A stretch of 64,000 nt of DNA from Methanothermobacter sp. MT-2 (lineage in GTDB: Archaea; Methanobacteriota; Methanobacteria; Methanobacteriales; DSM-23052). Both the position numbers and the translations under genes were made by a program. The notes below the pieces were generated by a model. It did not search any database. It saw nothing but the letters and a program-made list of their open reading frames with translations, and was not told the DNA's origin. Shown in pieces: positions 9,579 to 20,157 of this stretch (position 1 is its first letter; the number at the start of each line of letters is the position of its first letter). The stretch covers positions 373,501 to 437,500 of the forward strand of contig AP017647.1 in NCBI GenBank assembly GCA_003584625.1, in the 5' to 3' direction.

Positions 9579-10952
9579 ATGGTGGCAAGAAGGGCAGTTT
9601 ATTTTCTGATAAGCATAATCTTGGCATTATTGGTTTATATGATCCCATTACATGGTATTGGATCTTCTGGCCATGCTGCTTTATCATTACTGGTATTTGC
9701 CATTGTCATGTGGGTTACTGAGGTCGTGCCATTATCTGTGACTTCTCTGATCATATTATTTATACAGCCGATAATTGGTATCCAAAGTTTTGAAGAAGCT
9801 GTTATAGGATTTGCAAACCCTATAATCTTTCTTATGATAGGTGGTTTTATAATGGCGGAAGCCATCAGGAAAAGTGGACTTGCACTCCGATTAACCTACA
9901 CTTTACTATCAAAACTTGGAATCTCCCCTAAAAGAGCGCTTTTTGCGAGTATATTCTCAACTGGCTTGTTATCTGCTTGGATCGAGAATGTTGTGGCATT
10001 TGCAATGTTACTCCCCATTATAAAGGAGATAGTTAACCTTATGGGTTGTAAAAATAGTGAACATGGTGGGAGCAATTTCGCGAAGAGTATGGTGCTTGGC
10101 GCGTCCTTCGGGTCATTGGCAGGGGGCTTTGCAACAGAGATAGGAACGGCACCCAACCTTATGGCGGCGGCTTATACAAATTTGCCATTCGTAAATTGGA
10201 TGATCTTTGGGTTCCCACTTGCAATAATACTCATGCTCATAATCTGGAAGATCCTTTTGAGAATCTTTCCACCGGAAATCCATGATACTAAGGGTAAAGA
10301 TAAGCTCGTGTCTGACAAACTTGATCTAATAGGGTCAATGAATCGAGATGAGAAGATGAGCACTCTCATATTATCCTTCGCCATTTTATTGTGGATCACG
10401 GCCAGTTGGACCGGTATAAACAGCTATTCCGTGGCGCTTATAGCTGGTGTGCTCTTCATCCTATCAGGTGTGATAGATTGGAGGGATGCGCAGAAAAACA
10501 TTGACTGGGGCCTTATAATATTCTTCGGGGGTGCTCTTTCACTCGGATCAGCGCTCTTAAATACAGGAGCAGCCAAATGGCTTATAGAAGATATAATAGT
10601 GGCTATGGGTTCTCCTTCCCCCATTGCTATAATGATTGTTCTCATGATATTATCAGTTATTATAACGCAGGTTATGTCTAATGTAGCGTTGTCAGCTATA
10701 CTCGTTCCATTGTCTGTTACACTGGCTCATACGCAACATTTACCTGTAGGCACATATGCGGTGCCTGTTGCAATGGCATGTTCCCTTTCCTTCTTGTTAC
10801 CTACAGCTGATCCTACGGTGGCTATGGCCTATGGAACAGGTTTTGTGAAACTAGGGGATATTCCGAGAAGTGGAGTTCCATTAATTATAATTGGGGTGAT
10901 TTTAACGATTATTGTAATCTTCACAATAGCGAAGCCGTTCCTAGTAGCCTAG
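9579..10952 (+). CDS. DASS (SLC13) family anion transporter
   Basis: This polytopic membrane protein of about 457 residues belongs to the divalent anion:sodium symporter family, which carries dicarboxylates, sulfate or phosphate. Family marks are the early [14 protein letters not shown] segment, [12 protein letters not shown] in the first half and [15 protein letters not shown] in the second, which form the two inverted re-entrant binding loops. A TATA box (about 9537-9547) overlaps the upstream ATG 9549, so ATG 9579 (or GTG 9582) with GGTGAT just before it is the likelier start. Substrate cannot be read from sequence. Its 3' end overlaps convergent cobQ by 12 bases. Confidence 0.9.
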   Translation: MVARRAVYFLISIILALLVYMIPLHGIGSSGHAALSLLVFAIVMWVTEVVPLSVTSLIILFIQPIIGIQSFEEAVIGFANPIIFLMIGGFIMAEAIRKSGLALRLTYTLLSKLGISPKRALFASIFSTGLLSAWIENVVAFAMLLPIIKEIVNLMGCKNSEHGGSNFAKSMVLGASFGSLAGGFATEIGTAPNLMAAAYTNLPFVNWMIFGFPLAIILMLIIWKILLRIFPPEIHDTKGKDKLVSDKLDLIGSMNRDEKMSTLILSFAILLWITASWTGINSYSVALIAGVLFILSGVIDWRDAQKNIDWGLIIFFGGALSLGSALLNTGAAKWLIEDIIVAMGSPSPIAIMIVLMILSVIITQVMSNVALSAILVPLSVTLAHTQHLPVGTYAVPVAMACSLSFLLPTADPTVAMAYGTGFVKLGDIPRSGVPLIIIGVILTIIVIFTIAKPFLVA

Positions 10953-12455
10953 TAGTTTTTCTATGAATTCTAGGTTTATGTTTTTTTCCACGATTTGTGC
11001 TAATCTGTCTAGTGAGAATCTGCTGTTGTTATGGAATTCATCTATATTGTAGGGTTCTGGTTCTAGGCCTTTTCTTTCACGTAGTATGTTTGTGAAGTAG
11101 CGGCGGAATCTGAGATTGTGGAATATGCCATGTAGGTATGTTCCGATGATGTTTCCTTCAACTGCTCCGTCTAGTTTTTTTCCTGGTATGTTGCCGCAGC
11201 CCTTTTCTAGGCGTATGAGGGCTTTGGAGTTTCCTAGGATTGTTGTGCCTTCATGGAGTTCGTAGCCGCTGATATGGGCTCCTTTTAATTTTTTGAATAT
11301 TCCGTTGCCTATTATTTTTCCCCGGCTTTGTGTTATTATCTTTGGGGCGCCTGTGAATTCTGTTTTACAGTCGAGCAATCCCAGGCCTTTTATGCTTCCA
11401 TGGTGTGATTCTCTATGGCTTTCGTCTATTATTTTTTCGCCCAGCATTTGGAATCCGCCGCAGATCCCGAATATTAAACTTTCATCTTTTTGGTTGTTTA
11501 TTTCATTGTGGAATCCTTTTTCTTTTAGGAATAGGAGGTCGTTTATGGTGTTCCTTGTTCCGGGTATTATGATGGCGTCTAATCCTTTAAGGGTGTCTTC
11601 TGCTTCTATAAATTTTATTGACACGTCTTTTTCATACTCTAGGGGGTCTATGTCTGTGAAGTTTGATATTCTTGGCAGTCTTAGGACTCCTATTTTTATT
11701 TTTCCCTTGCTTTTGTATTTTCTTTCTGATAGTGAAGCTGAGTCTTCTTCTGGTAATTTTAAGTTTTGGTCGTATGGTATGACTCCGAGTATTGGGACTT
11801 TGATTATTTTTTCTATTTTTCTGATACCTGGCATTAGAATGTCTAGGTTTCCCCTGAATTTGTTTATTATCACTCCTTTTATCCTTTCTCTATCTTTTTT
11901 GTCTAGTAGCATGAATGTGCCTGCGATTGATGCGAAAACGCCTCCCTTGTCTATGTCTGCTATGAGTATCACGTCGGCGTCTGCTAGGTGTGCTATTTCC
12001 ATGTTGGCGAGGTCGTATTGGCGCATGTTAATTTCGGCTGGTGAACCAGCACCTTCGATTATTATAAGATCATGGTTTTTTTTGAGATGATCTAGGGATT
12101 CTTTTATGGCTTTCAAGGCTTTTGGCCGGAATTTTCTCTGGTATTCATAGAAGTTCATGTTACCTGCTGGTTTTCCATGGATTATCACCTGTGATATGAA
12201 GTCTTCCTTGGGTTTTAGGAGTATGGGGTTCATGTGATGTGATGGTTCGATTCCAGCTGCATCTGCTTGGAGTACCTGTGCCATGGCTATCTCCCTGTTT
12301 TCTCTTGTTGTGTAGGAGTTGAGTGACATGTTCTGTGATTTGAATGGCGCGACCCTGTAGCCTTTTTTCGCGAATATCCTGCATAGTGCTGCTACCATAA
12401 CGCTTTTACCAGCGTTTGATGATGTTCCTTGTATCATTATACATTTTGCGCTCAT
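10941..12455 (-). CDS. cobQ: Cobyric acid synthase (CobQ/CbiP)
   Basis: This glutamine-dependent enzyme amidates four side chains of adenosyl-cobyrinic acid a,c-diamide in cobalamin synthesis. The N-terminal dethiobiotin-synthase-like ATPase domain ([37 protein letters not shown]) is followed by a class I-like glutamine amidotransferase domain with the nucleophile in [11 protein letters not shown] and the histidine in [10 protein letters not shown]. At 504 residues it is family-typical. ATG 12455 is used because the open frame upstream is not conserved and would run through the promoter. Other corrinoid genes here are cbiF (60.2 kb) and B12-dependent nrdJ. Confidence 0.95.
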   Translation of the reverse strand: MSAKCIMIQGTSSNAGKSVMVAALCRIFAKKGYRVAPFKSQNMSLNSYTTRENREIAMAQVLQADAAGIEPSHHMNPILLKPKEDFISQVIIHGKPAGNMNFYEYQRKFRPKALKAIKESLDHLKKNHDLIIIEGAGSPAEINMRQYDLANMEIAHLADADVILIADIDKGGVFASIAGTFMLLDKKDRERIKGVIINKFRGNLDILMPGIRKIEKIIKVPILGVIPYDQNLKLPEEDSASLSERKYKSKGKIKIGVLRLPRISNFTDIDPLEYEKDVSIKFIEAEDTLKGLDAIIIPGTRNTINDLLFLKEKGFHNEINNQKDESLIFGICGGFQMLGEKIIDESHRESHHGSIKGLGLLDCKTEFTGAPKIITQSRGKIIGNGIFKKLKGAHISGYELHEGTTILGNSKALIRLEKGCGNIPGKKLDGAVEGNIIGTYLHGIFHNLRFRRYFTNILRERKGLEPEPYNIDEFHNNSRFSLDRLAQIVEKNINLEFIEKLLGY

Positions 12456-12482
12456 ATGATAACTGTCCCCCCAGAGACTATT

Positions 12483-12494
12483 AGTTATATATAT
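12483..12494. promoter_or_regulatory. Shared TATA element between cobQ and the PAS gene
   Basis: The near-palindromic ttatatatatcc reads as a TATA box on both strands. On the minus strand it would start transcription a few bases before the cobQ ATG (near-leaderless). On the plus strand it would start near 12515, ahead of a GTGAGGTTGAT ribosome site and ATG 12531. Assignment is by eye. Confidence 0.45.
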
Positions 12495-12530
12495 CCAATG
12501 TTTAAAGATAAAAGTAGTGAGGTTGATTTC

Positions 12531-13298
12531 ATGGAATCTACTAGCCTTGAAGATATCTTCTTTGAACATTCCAAAAGTGCTAATATCATAGTAAAAGATT
12601 CTAGGATAGAAAAGTATAACAGTGAATTCATAAGGTTAACTGGTCTACCAGAGGATACCATAATAGGGCTTAGCCTCGCGGATATCATAAAAGATGATAC
12701 TAAAAATTTGATGACTGGCAGAATCCTTGAAAATCTACAACTGAATCTTAGTGTTGATGGTTCAATACCAGTTATTGCAACCTGTGTTCCACTCGGAAAT
12801 GGAAGATTATTCTTGTCAATGAAATCCAGCGAAAAATTACTAAAAGGGTTTAAATCTGTCTTTGAATCCACTGCCGATGCTATACTCATAGTAGATGATG
12901 ATGGTAAGATTGTTGAAGCAAACCCATCATTCTCAAAAATATTTGGATATGATAGGGATGATATCATAGGCCAAGACCTTACCCTTATAATACCCCCAGA
13001 GTCTCATGAAGATTTTAAGGAACTTATGGATAGGTTTAAGAGGGAGGGTGAACATCCACTTGCAGGCAGAATATTCGAAACTAAGAGTCGTCGAGCTGAT
13101 GGGAGTATCATAGAAGTTGAAATGTCATTAACCCCCTGGAGCTTCAGGGAAGAAAATTATACCACGTCTATTATCAGGGATATCAGCGAAAGAAAGAAGA
13201 TGGAAAAGGAGTTAAGGGCAAGCGAGGAGAAGTATCGTAGAGTAATCGAAAAATTCATACAGAATGCACTTGCACTTATAGCCGAGATAAAAAAATAA
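12531..13298 (+). CDS. PAS-domain sensor protein without an output domain
   Basis: The 255-residue soluble protein has a divergent N-terminal PAS-like region (about 1-100) and a clear second PAS domain with PAC motif (FESTADAILIVDDDGKIVEANPS split by family rules; FGYDRDDIIGQDLTLIIP; IIRDISERKKMEKEL). It ends in a short coiled segment (EEKYRRVIEKFIQNALALIA) where histidine kinases would continue into a dimerisation and ATPase domain; none follows. The stop is followed by an AT-rich region and the lonB promoter, so no kinase remnant is visible. It may signal through a partner kinase. Start chosen from TATA and ribosome-site position. Confidence 0.85.
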   Translation: MESTSLEDIFFEHSKSANIIVKDSRIEKYNSEFIRLTGLPEDTIIGLSLADIIKDDTKNLMTGRILENLQLNLSVDGSIPVIATCVPLGNGRLFLSMKSSEKLLKGFKSVFESTADAILIVDDDGKIVEANPSFSKIFGYDRDDIIGQDLTLIIPPESHEDFKELMDRFKREGEHPLAGRIFETKSRRADGSIIEVEMSLTPWSFREENYTTSIIRDISERKKMEKELRASEEKYRRVIEKFIQNALALIAEIKK

Positions 13299-13402
13299 TA
13301 GTAAATAAATGTTAGAAAAATATTTAACCTATAAAAAACCTAGAAATATTAAAGTTATTATTTTTTCCTATTCACATTAAATCGGGAGGAAGCTGAATAA
13401 AA

Positions 13403-15295
13403 ATGACAAGCGAGGTTAAAAAAGCCACAATGAGAGAATCATTCTCATATAAAACCTCAAAGGATATAAAAGTACCTGAAAGGTTAATAGACCAGATAAT
13501 AGGACAAGAAGAAGCAGTTGAAACCATAAAAAAGGCTGCTGAGCAACGCCGCAACGTACTACTCATAGGCGAACCCGGCGTTGGAAAATCAATGCTTGCA
13601 AAAGCAATGGCAGAACTACTACCAAGAGAACAACTCCAGGATATACTGGTTTACCCAAACCTCGACGACCCAAACAATCCAATTATTAGCACAGTACCCG
13701 CCGGAGAAGGCAGAAAAATAGTGATGAGCCACAAAAACAGGGCAAGAGCCCAAGAAGAAAAGAAAAGCCTTTTCATGATAATGATAATCACCTTCATACT
13801 CATAATGGGCTTCATGCTCAAACAATTCCTCGCAGCCATAATAGCCGCCGGAATAATATTCTTAGCATTACAACAAATGAGACCACGCAAAACAATAATG
13901 GTACCAAAACTATTAATAAACAACGAAGGTGAAAAAACAGCACCATTCGTCGACGCAACCGGAGCCCATGCAGGAGCACTACTAGGAGACGTAAGACACG
14001 ACCCATACCAATCAGGAGGCCTCGGAACCCCAGCACATGAAAGAGTAGAAGCAGGCATGATACACAAAGCCCACAAAGGAGTCCTATACATAGACGAAAT
14101 AGGCACAATGAAAATGAAAACACAACAGGAACTCCTAACAGCAATGCAAGACAAAAAATACTCAATCACAGGGCAAAGCGAAACCAGCAGCGGGGCCATG
14201 GTAAGATCCCAGGCAGTACCCTGCGACTTCGTCCTTGTGGCCTCAGGTAACCTACACGTGCTTGAGGGCATGCACCCAGCCTTACGTTCAAGGATAAGAG
14301 GTTACGGTTATGAGGTCTACATGAAAGACACCATGCCAGACACAGAGGAGAACAGGCAAAAACTTGTACAATTCGTGGCGCAAGAAGTAGAAAAGGATGG
14401 GAGAATACCACACTTCAACAAGGACGCCATACAAGAGATCATAAGAGAAGCGCAGCGAAGAGCAGGTAAAAAAGATTCCTTAACCCTCAAACTAAGAGAT
14501 CTAGGAGGTCTTGTGAGGGCAGCTGGTGACATAGCCAAAAGTGAAGGCGCAGAACTCGTATCCAAAAAACACGTTCTAAAGGCCAAGAAACTTGCAAGGA
14601 CACTCGAACAGCAGATAGCTGACAGATACATCACCCAAAAGAAGAAATATAGTGTGTTCAAATCCCATGGTGGCGAAATCGGTAAAGTGAATGGTCTTGC
14701 GATCATAGGGGATCGTAGTGGCATAATATTACCTATAGCTGCTGAGGCGGCTCCTGCACAAAGCAAAGAGGAAGGTAGGATCATAGCCACTGGCAAACTA
14801 GGAGATATAGCAAAGGAAGCCGTTCAAAACGTAAGCGCACTCATTAAAAAATATACTGGAACAGACATCTCAAACTATGATATACACATACAATTCCTAC
14901 AAGCCTACGAGGGAGTTGAAGGAGACAGTGCCAGCGTATCAGTTGCAACAGCAGTAATATCCGCCCTCGAGGAAATACCAGTAGACCAATCAGTCGCGCT
15001 CACAGGATCCCTAAGCATAAGAGGCGACGTTTTACCAGTTGGTGGAGTTACAGGTAAAATAGAAGCCGCGGCAGAAGCAGGGATAAAGAAAGTCCTAATA
15101 CCCAAGGCCAACATGGATGATGTTATGATTGAAAAGAAATATGAGGGCAAAATAGAGGTAATACCAGTGGAGAGTCTAGGGGACGTGCTTAAACATGCGC
15201 TCATAGGTAAGGGCAAAGAGAGTCTAATAGAGAAGATGCAGAGGATAAGCGACATCATGCCAAAGAGTATAATGAAGAATCCCACAACACATTAA
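13403..15295 (+). CDS. lonB: Membrane-anchored archaeal Lon protease (LonB)
   Basis: This ATP-dependent protease degrades misfolded and regulatory proteins at the inner face of the membrane. Domain order: AAA+ with Walker A (GEPGVGKS, about 56-63), an inserted two-helix membrane anchor (about 123-156) within the ATPase domain, Walker B (LYIDEIG, about 228-234), and a C-terminal S16 protease domain with the catalytic dyad Ser509 (EGDSASVS) and Lys552 (GVTGKIEAA). The 630-residue length fits LonB. No intein is present. GGGAGGAA lies about 14 bases before ATG 13403. The stop shares a TTAA with the stop of convergent prs. Confidence 0.97.
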   Translation: MTSEVKKATMRESFSYKTSKDIKVPERLIDQIIGQEEAVETIKKAAEQRRNVLLIGEPGVGKSMLAKAMAELLPREQLQDILVYPNLDDPNNPIISTVPAGEGRKIVMSHKNRARAQEEKKSLFMIMIITFILIMGFMLKQFLAAIIAAGIIFLALQQMRPRKTIMVPKLLINNEGEKTAPFVDATGAHAGALLGDVRHDPYQSGGLGTPAHERVEAGMIHKAHKGVLYIDEIGTMKMKTQQELLTAMQDKKYSITGQSETSSGAMVRSQAVPCDFVLVASGNLHVLEGMHPALRSRIRGYGYEVYMKDTMPDTEENRQKLVQFVAQEVEKDGRIPHFNKDAIQEIIREAQRRAGKKDSLTLKLRDLGGLVRAAGDIAKSEGAELVSKKHVLKAKKLARTLEQQIADRYITQKKKYSVFKSHGGEIGKVNGLAIIGDRSGIILPIAAEAAPAQSKEEGRIIATGKLGDIAKEAVQNVSALIKKYTGTDISNYDIHIQFLQAYEGVEGDSASVSVATAVISALEEIPVDQSVALTGSLSIRGDVLPVGGVTGKIEAAAEAGIKKVLIPKANMDDVMIEKKYEGKIEVIPVESLGDVLKHALIGKGKESLIEKMQRISDIMPKSIMKNPTTH

Positions 15296-16155
15296 CCATT
15301 TTTTAGGGTTTCTGCTATAAGTGGCGCTACTGACACAACACTCACCTCTGATTTGATGGTGTCAGTGGCTATAACATCATCCACGCCCGCTGAAAATATC
15401 CTTAGAAGGGCATCATCAACTAGCACAGGATGCACGCAAGCCACTCGGATCTCCCGCGCTCCTTGATCTTTAAGTATCCTAGATGCATTGACTATTGTAC
15501 CTCCAGTGCTGATAATATCATCGACCACTATAGCACTCTTACCTTCTATATCAAGGTTTTTGATGCGTGTTTCCACCCTTTCAGGAGAAATACGTGTTTT
15601 TTCCATGTGATCATATTCGCATCCAATTATATTAGCCATGGTCTTGGCATAATCCAGGGCACCTTTATCAGGTGCAATTATAACAGGATCATCAACCTTT
15701 GAGGATAAATGTTCTGCTAAGAGTGGGATGGCTGAAAGGTCATGTGCTAGGATATTGAAAAATTCGATTATCTTATGTTCATGCAAGTTAATAGAGAATA
15801 TTTCATCAGCACCCGCAGCCTCTAATAATTCTGCTATTATCTTCACTGAAATAGCTTCACCAGGTTTAAACCTTTTATCTTGTCTCGAATATCCAAGGTA
15901 GGGTATCACAACTTTTACTTTCTTGGCGCCGATATCTTTAAGGTTTTTTATTATGAAAAATAATTCCATGAAATTTTCATCTTGAGGATATCCTGTTGAT
16001 TGTATCACAACAACCTCATCAGAAATTTCATCTTTTATCCTAACGTATCTTTCACCATCAGGGAATCTACGGGTTTCTATTGGACATAATTGTTCATCAA
16101 GTAGATTGGCAACCTTTGCTGCTAGATTTTGAGATGCGGAACCCCCTATTATCAA
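15292..16155 (-). CDS. prs: Ribose-phosphate pyrophosphokinase
   Basis: PRPP synthetase transfers diphosphate from ATP to ribose 5-phosphate, feeding nucleotide, histidine and tetrahydromethanopterin synthesis. The 287-residue product has the RRFPDGERYVRI loop, GYSRQDKRFKPGEAISVK (ATP site), APDKGALDYA and the PRPP loop VVDDIISTGGTI. TTG 16155 is the likely start because GGTGAT lies four bases upstream and the family begins at this IIGGSA strand; ATG 16173 would add six residues. rpiA and purF in this window draw on the same sugar-phosphate pool. Confidence 0.95.
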   Translation of the reverse strand: MIIGGSASQNLAAKVANLLDEQLCPIETRRFPDGERYVRIKDEISDEVVVIQSTGYPQDENFMELFFIIKNLKDIGAKKVKVVIPYLGYSRQDKRFKPGEAISVKIIAELLEAAGADEIFSINLHEHKIIEFFNILAHDLSAIPLLAEHLSSKVDDPVIIAPDKGALDYAKTMANIIGCEYDHMEKTRISPERVETRIKNLDIEGKSAIVVDDIISTGGTIVNASRILKDQGAREIRVACVHPVLVDDALLRIFSAGVDDVIATDTIKSEVSVVSVAPLIAETLKNG

Positions 16156-16275
16156 GATAATCACCCATTCCAAAAAGATGTTATATACATAGACTTTATA
16201 TTAACTCCCCTCATAGATAAAATATAAACCCTAATACACTAAGTAAAATTAGAAATTTTGATGAGGTGGAATTCT

Positions 16276-16647
16276 TTGCACGAACTTTCCATGGCTGATG
16301 CCATAATAAAAACAGTTATTGACGCTGCCCAAAAGAATGATGCTATAGAAGTTTTAGAAGTTACAATAGAGATCGGAGAATTAACCCTCCTTAACCCAGA
16401 GCAGATAAAATTCATATTAGAAGTTTTAAGTGAAGACACTATATTAGAGGGGGCGAAATTCAACATTGAAATAATACCCGCCGAGATAGAATGTTCCTGC
16501 GGATATAAGGGGAAGATAAGTGCCGATGATGAGTTAGACCATTATAATCCACTTATCCTATGTCCATCATGTGGCAAGGGCGATTTTAAGATAATCGACG
16601 GGAGAGAATGCAACATCAAAAACATAAAAATTGAAAAGGAGGATTAA
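16276..16647 (+). CDS. hypA: Hydrogenase/urease nickel-insertion metallochaperone HypA
   Basis: HypA delivers nickel to [NiFe]-hydrogenases together with HypB. TTG 16276 is chosen although an ATG lies upstream: it gives Met-His-Glu-Leu-Ser-Met, the obligatory Ni-binding N-terminus of the family, and GAGGTG precedes it by seven bases. A zinc site is formed by CSCGYKG and CPSCGKG (about residues 74-103). At 123 residues it is of usual length. hypB starts three bases later, so the two form an operon. A TATA box (aaaatataaac, near 16220) precedes it. Confidence 0.95.
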   Translation: MHELSMADAIIKTVIDAAQKNDAIEVLEVTIEIGELTLLNPEQIKFILEVLSEDTILEGAKFNIEIIPAEIECSCGYKGKISADDELDHYNPLILCPSCGKGDFKIIDGRECNIKNIKIEKED

Positions 16648-16650
16648 ACA

Positions 16651-17298
16651 ATGCACAAGATCGCAGAGGTGGAAATACAAAACGATATACTGATAGCTAA
16701 CAAAAAACTTGCCAAAAGAAACCAGAGACTCCTAGACAAGGCAGGTGTATTCGCAATAGACTTCCTAGGAGCTGTGGGCTCAGGCAAAACCACCCTAATA
16801 GAGAAGCTCATAGAAAGGATGGACTTCTCAATAGGTGTGATAGCAGGTGACATTATAAGCAAATTTGACGCTGAAAGATTTAAACGCTATAACATCCCAG
16901 TAGTAGGTCTTAACACAGGCAAAGAATGCCACCTTGACGCCCACCTAGTAGAACATGGCCTCGAGGACCTTCCACTTGACAAGATAGACCTACTGTTCAT
17001 AGAAAATGTAGGAAACCTCATATGTCCAGTTGACTTCGACCTTGGTTCACATATGAGGATAGTCATTATAAGCGCAACAGAAGGCGATGACACCGTACAG
17101 AAACATCCACTAATCTTTAAAGAAGCAGACCTCGTAGTCATAAACAAGACAGACCTTGCAGATGCAGTCGGGGCCGACGTGGATAAAATGGTAGATGATG
17201 TGTCAAAGATAAACCCCAATGTAAAGGTTATAAAAACCAGCCTAAAAAATAATGAGGGCATCGAGGATGTGATAGAAGCCATCCTTGAGGCCATCTAA
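16651..17298 (+). CDS. hypB: Hydrogenase nickel-incorporation GTPase HypB
   Basis: HypB is the SIMIBI-class GTPase partner of HypA in hydrogenase maturation. It shows a P-loop (GAVGSGKTTLIEK), a switch aspartate (VIAGDIISKFDA), LFIENVGNLICP with the G2 metal-site cysteine, and the guanine-specificity motif NKTDLADA. The N-terminal histidine stretch of some bacterial HypB proteins is absent. At 215 residues it is family-typical. Operon with hypA; the following DUF354 gene begins 28 bases downstream and may be cotranscribed. Confidence 0.95.
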   Translation: MHKIAEVEIQNDILIANKKLAKRNQRLLDKAGVFAIDFLGAVGSGKTTLIEKLIERMDFSIGVIAGDIISKFDAERFKRYNIPVVGLNTGKECHLDAHLVEHGLEDLPLDKIDLLFIENVGNLICPVDFDLGSHMRIVIISATEGDDTVQKHPLIFKEADLVVINKTDLADAVGADVDKMVDDVSKINPNVKVIKTSLKNNEGIEDVIEAILEAI

Positions 17299-17326
17299 GC
17301 CTCTATATCGAGTTTTTGGTGGTCAT

Positions 17327-18349
17327 GTGAAGGTATGGATTGATATAACAAACGCGCCCCATGTAAGATTCTTCAAGCACATTATAGAATACCTACAAGG
17401 TGAAGGTGAAGATGTTATTATAACCACGCGCAAATTTGGTGATATACACAAACTAATGAAACTTTTTGGATTCGATTTCATATCAATCGGCAAACACGGA
17501 GTCTCACTAGCAGAAAAATTAATTGAAAGCACAAAAAGGGCATACGAACTTTCAAAGCTGATAATAGAAGAAAAACCAGATGTTGGAGTTTCCAAACATT
17601 CAATAGAACTTCCGAGGGTGACTTTCGGTCTTAGAATTCCAAGTGTCTACATACTTGATAATGAACATGCCCTAGCCGCTAATAAACTCACACTACCACT
17701 ATGTGAAAGGATAATAATGCCAGAAGTCATAGATGTGTGGAATGTGGTGAAAACCGGCGCAGACCCAAACTCCATAATCCGCTACAAGGGCACATCAGAA
17801 ATCCTACACTTCCAAAACTTCCAATATAATGATAACATCTTCAAAGACCTTAAACTAAAACTGAAAAAAGAAAAAACAATCCTAATGCGCCCAGAACCTG
17901 CCCTAGCATCATACCTCGAAGCAGACTGCCATAAATCAGTGCTCACACCCATAGTCGAAATACTCAAGGATCATGCCAACATCCTAATCATACCCAGATT
18001 CAAAGAACAAGCCGAACTATTCAAAGACTATGAGAATGTGACAATCCTCAAACCACCAGTAGACACCTTCAGCCTAATGAAAAAATGCGACCTTATGATA
18101 GGAGCCGGAGGAACCATGAATCGTGAAGCAGCACTACTAGGAACACCAGTCATATCATGTTACCCAGGAAAACCATTAGCAGTAGACAAATTCTATATAG
18201 AGAATGGTCTCATGCACAGATCAACTGACGTGGATGAAATAATAAAAATGGCCCTAAGATTACTTCTAGATGATAAGAAACCCTCCAAAATAGAAACAGA
18301 CGACCTATTCAATATAATAATCGAAAACATCTACAAAGCAGCGAAATAA
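17327..18349 (+). CDS. DUF354 family protein (GT-B / UDP-GlcNAc 2-epimerase-like fold)
   Basis: The 340-residue protein of DUF354 opens VWIDITNAPHVRFFKHII, the family's signature, and has a C-terminal GT-B-like nucleotide-sugar pocket (DLMIGAGGTMNREAALLGTP, SCYPGKPLAVDK). Function is not established; the fold suggests nucleotide-sugar chemistry. GTG 17327 with GGTGGTCAT directly upstream is the likely start. It follows hypB closely, which probably reflects shared transcription rather than a hydrogenase role. The tRNA-Ala gene faces it nine bases past the stop. Confidence 0.85.
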   Translation: MKVWIDITNAPHVRFFKHIIEYLQGEGEDVIITTRKFGDIHKLMKLFGFDFISIGKHGVSLAEKLIESTKRAYELSKLIIEEKPDVGVSKHSIELPRVTFGLRIPSVYILDNEHALAANKLTLPLCERIIMPEVIDVWNVVKTGADPNSIIRYKGTSEILHFQNFQYNDNIFKDLKLKLKKEKTILMRPEPALASYLEADCHKSVLTPIVEILKDHANILIIPRFKEQAELFKDYENVTILKPPVDTFSLMKKCDLMIGAGGTMNREAALLGTPVISCYPGKPLAVDKFYIENGLMHRSTDVDEIIKMALRLLLDDKKPSKIETDDLFNIIIENIYKAAK

Positions 18350-18354
18350 TAGTA

Positions 18355-18431
<77 letters not shown>

Positions 18432-18526
18432 CTCCAAGAATATTCAAACTAATTATTCAAATATTATATTATTTAAATTTAACCCCAATCTAAAGAGACT
18501 ATGATCTGTGTGGAGGGCTCCTTAAA

Positions 18527-19006
18527 TTGAATATTAGGAACGTTAAAGAAGAAGATTTCATTAAAATAGCAAAACTTGCAAAAAAATGCCATCCAATGGC
18601 CATCGAAAGAAATTCCATATACCATCTGTTCACGAAATTCTTTTCAAACACATCATTCATAGCCGAGGAAAATCAAAGGATAATAGGATTCCTTCTAGGA
18701 TTTGTATCCCAGGACAACCCCAAGGAAGCTTATATACACCTATTATGTGTACATCCAAGATCCAGAAGAAATGGTATAGCATCCAAGCTCCTAGAAAAAT
18801 TTATAAACAAAGTTAAAAAAGTGAATGTTAAGAAAATATCCCTCATAACAAAACCCATAAACAAAAGAGCGATATCATTTTACAAGAAACACGGTTTTAG
18901 AGAATATAAGGGTCCTGAAACCTGCAGGGTCAGTGACGTGAACGTTTTCAAGGACTATAATGGTGAAGGGGAAGACATGGTCCTATTTGAAAAATCTGTA
19001 AAATAA
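18527..19006 (+). CDS. GNAT family N-acetyltransferase (RimI-like)
   Basis: This 159-residue GNAT acetyltransferase has the acetyl-CoA loop in VHPRSRRNGIASKLLEKF (motif A) and a late ISFYKKHGFREYKG segment (motif B), which is closest in style to RimI-type protein N-terminal acetyltransferases. The start is TTG 18527 (product begins MNIRNVKEEDFIKIAKL) with TGGAGGG nine bases upstream. It is transcribed away from the tRNA-Ala gene. The substrate is not evident. Confidence 0.85.
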   Translation: MNIRNVKEEDFIKIAKLAKKCHPMAIERNSIYHLFTKFFSNTSFIAEENQRIIGFLLGFVSQDNPKEAYIHLLCVHPRSRRNGIASKLLEKFINKVKKVNVKKISLITKPINKRAISFYKKHGFREYKGPETCRVSDVNVFKDYNGEGEDMVLFEKSVK

Positions 19007-19074
19007 AATTATTTATGTAAGTTAATCCATATGGGATTAAAGCTAATTAAAGAACCCCGCGGGGGAAAAATAAA

Positions 19075-20154
19075 ATGCCATTAATCCCTCAAAACCATCT
19101 TCAACTAATAATAGAAGTAGCATTGATATTATATGCTGGTATGATATTCCTATTTAATCTCGCGCCCATTTCACTAGGCTTCATACTTTTCCTTTGCCTT
19201 CTTCTTGGGGTTATCTTCAATGTAATATTTGGAATCGATATAATTTCCCTTTTCACATCATTTGGACAACAAGAATACACCCATCCATTCGGACCCCTTG
19301 CACTTATGGCGATGATAACCGCATTAGCAGCGATAAACATAATGGAAGATGCAGGGGTGGATGTTAGAGGTTTGAAGGGATTCTTATACATTCTCATCGC
19401 CGGTATAACAATATTCGGTGGACTGATGCACCGTTCTTTCCTCCTTTTATGGCTTCTAGGATTATTCATAGGCCTGATCATAACATCAAAGTCATTCCGC
19501 AAGAAATCGGCTTTCACGCTTAAAAGGGTTATAATGTTCATCATAGTAGTTATAGGGGCGTTCGGAGTCTTGGAATTGGTCTCAAGGGTTTTTCAAATGG
19601 CAATTTTAAGCCCTTATCTGAGGATATTAAGATTGGAAGAAAATGCCATTCCCAGCATAAAGATGGTTCTTAAAAATACTTATCTTATTGGACATGACCC
19701 CTCATCATCATATTGGGGTGACGCATCCCAAGGTTTCGCAGATGGATACATCTCACTGCCCATATCCCTGATATTGTTCTTTGGATTACCATTACCAATA
19801 TTCTATGGAGTGCTGGTAAGCAAAAAGGATATAATAGATTATATGTTACCAGGAATATTTGCTTGGGCCTATGATTTCGGATATCTTACATTGTTCTTTT
19901 TCTTGGTATGGTGTCTTGGTATCATACTATTAGGTTTTAAGTTGCTTGGGATTTACCGATCTAAGAGAGAGGAGGGTTTGAAAAGTTACCTTGGAAGAGA
20001 GGCTCTCCTTATAGGTTCGCTCACAGCATTCATATCCCAGGCTATTATAGGCCTTTTCATTGTTAATAGAAGTATTAATGGAACAGCACTTTTAACTTTC
20101 ATATTTTTAAGCTCCTTGATAGTTGCCCATGTAGTTAAAATAAAGGAAGTGTAA
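19075..20154 (+). CDS. Conserved polytopic membrane protein
   Basis: The 359-residue protein has about nine to ten hydrophobic helices and short, polar loops, including one outward-looking loop (IGHDPSSSYWGDASQGFAD). I do not recognise a characterised family. It is immediately followed by DUF1890 (three bases after the stop) and DUF1894, so it heads the one-carbon gene block. The ATG start follows a GCGGGGG stretch and the gene has its own AT-rich upstream region. Confidence 0.75.
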   Translation: MPLIPQNHLQLIIEVALILYAGMIFLFNLAPISLGFILFLCLLLGVIFNVIFGIDIISLFTSFGQQEYTHPFGPLALMAMITALAAINIMEDAGVDVRGLKGFLYILIAGITIFGGLMHRSFLLLWLLGLFIGLIITSKSFRKKSAFTLKRVIMFIIVVIGAFGVLELVSRVFQMAILSPYLRILRLEENAIPSIKMVLKNTYLIGHDPSSSYWGDASQGFADGYISLPISLILFFGLPLPIFYGVLVSKKDIIDYMLPGIFAWAYDFGYLTLFFFLVWCLGIILLGFKLLGIYRSKREEGLKSYLGREALLIGSLTAFISQAIIGLFIVNRSINGTALLTFIFLSSLIVAHVVKIKEV

Positions 20155-20157
20155 CTA

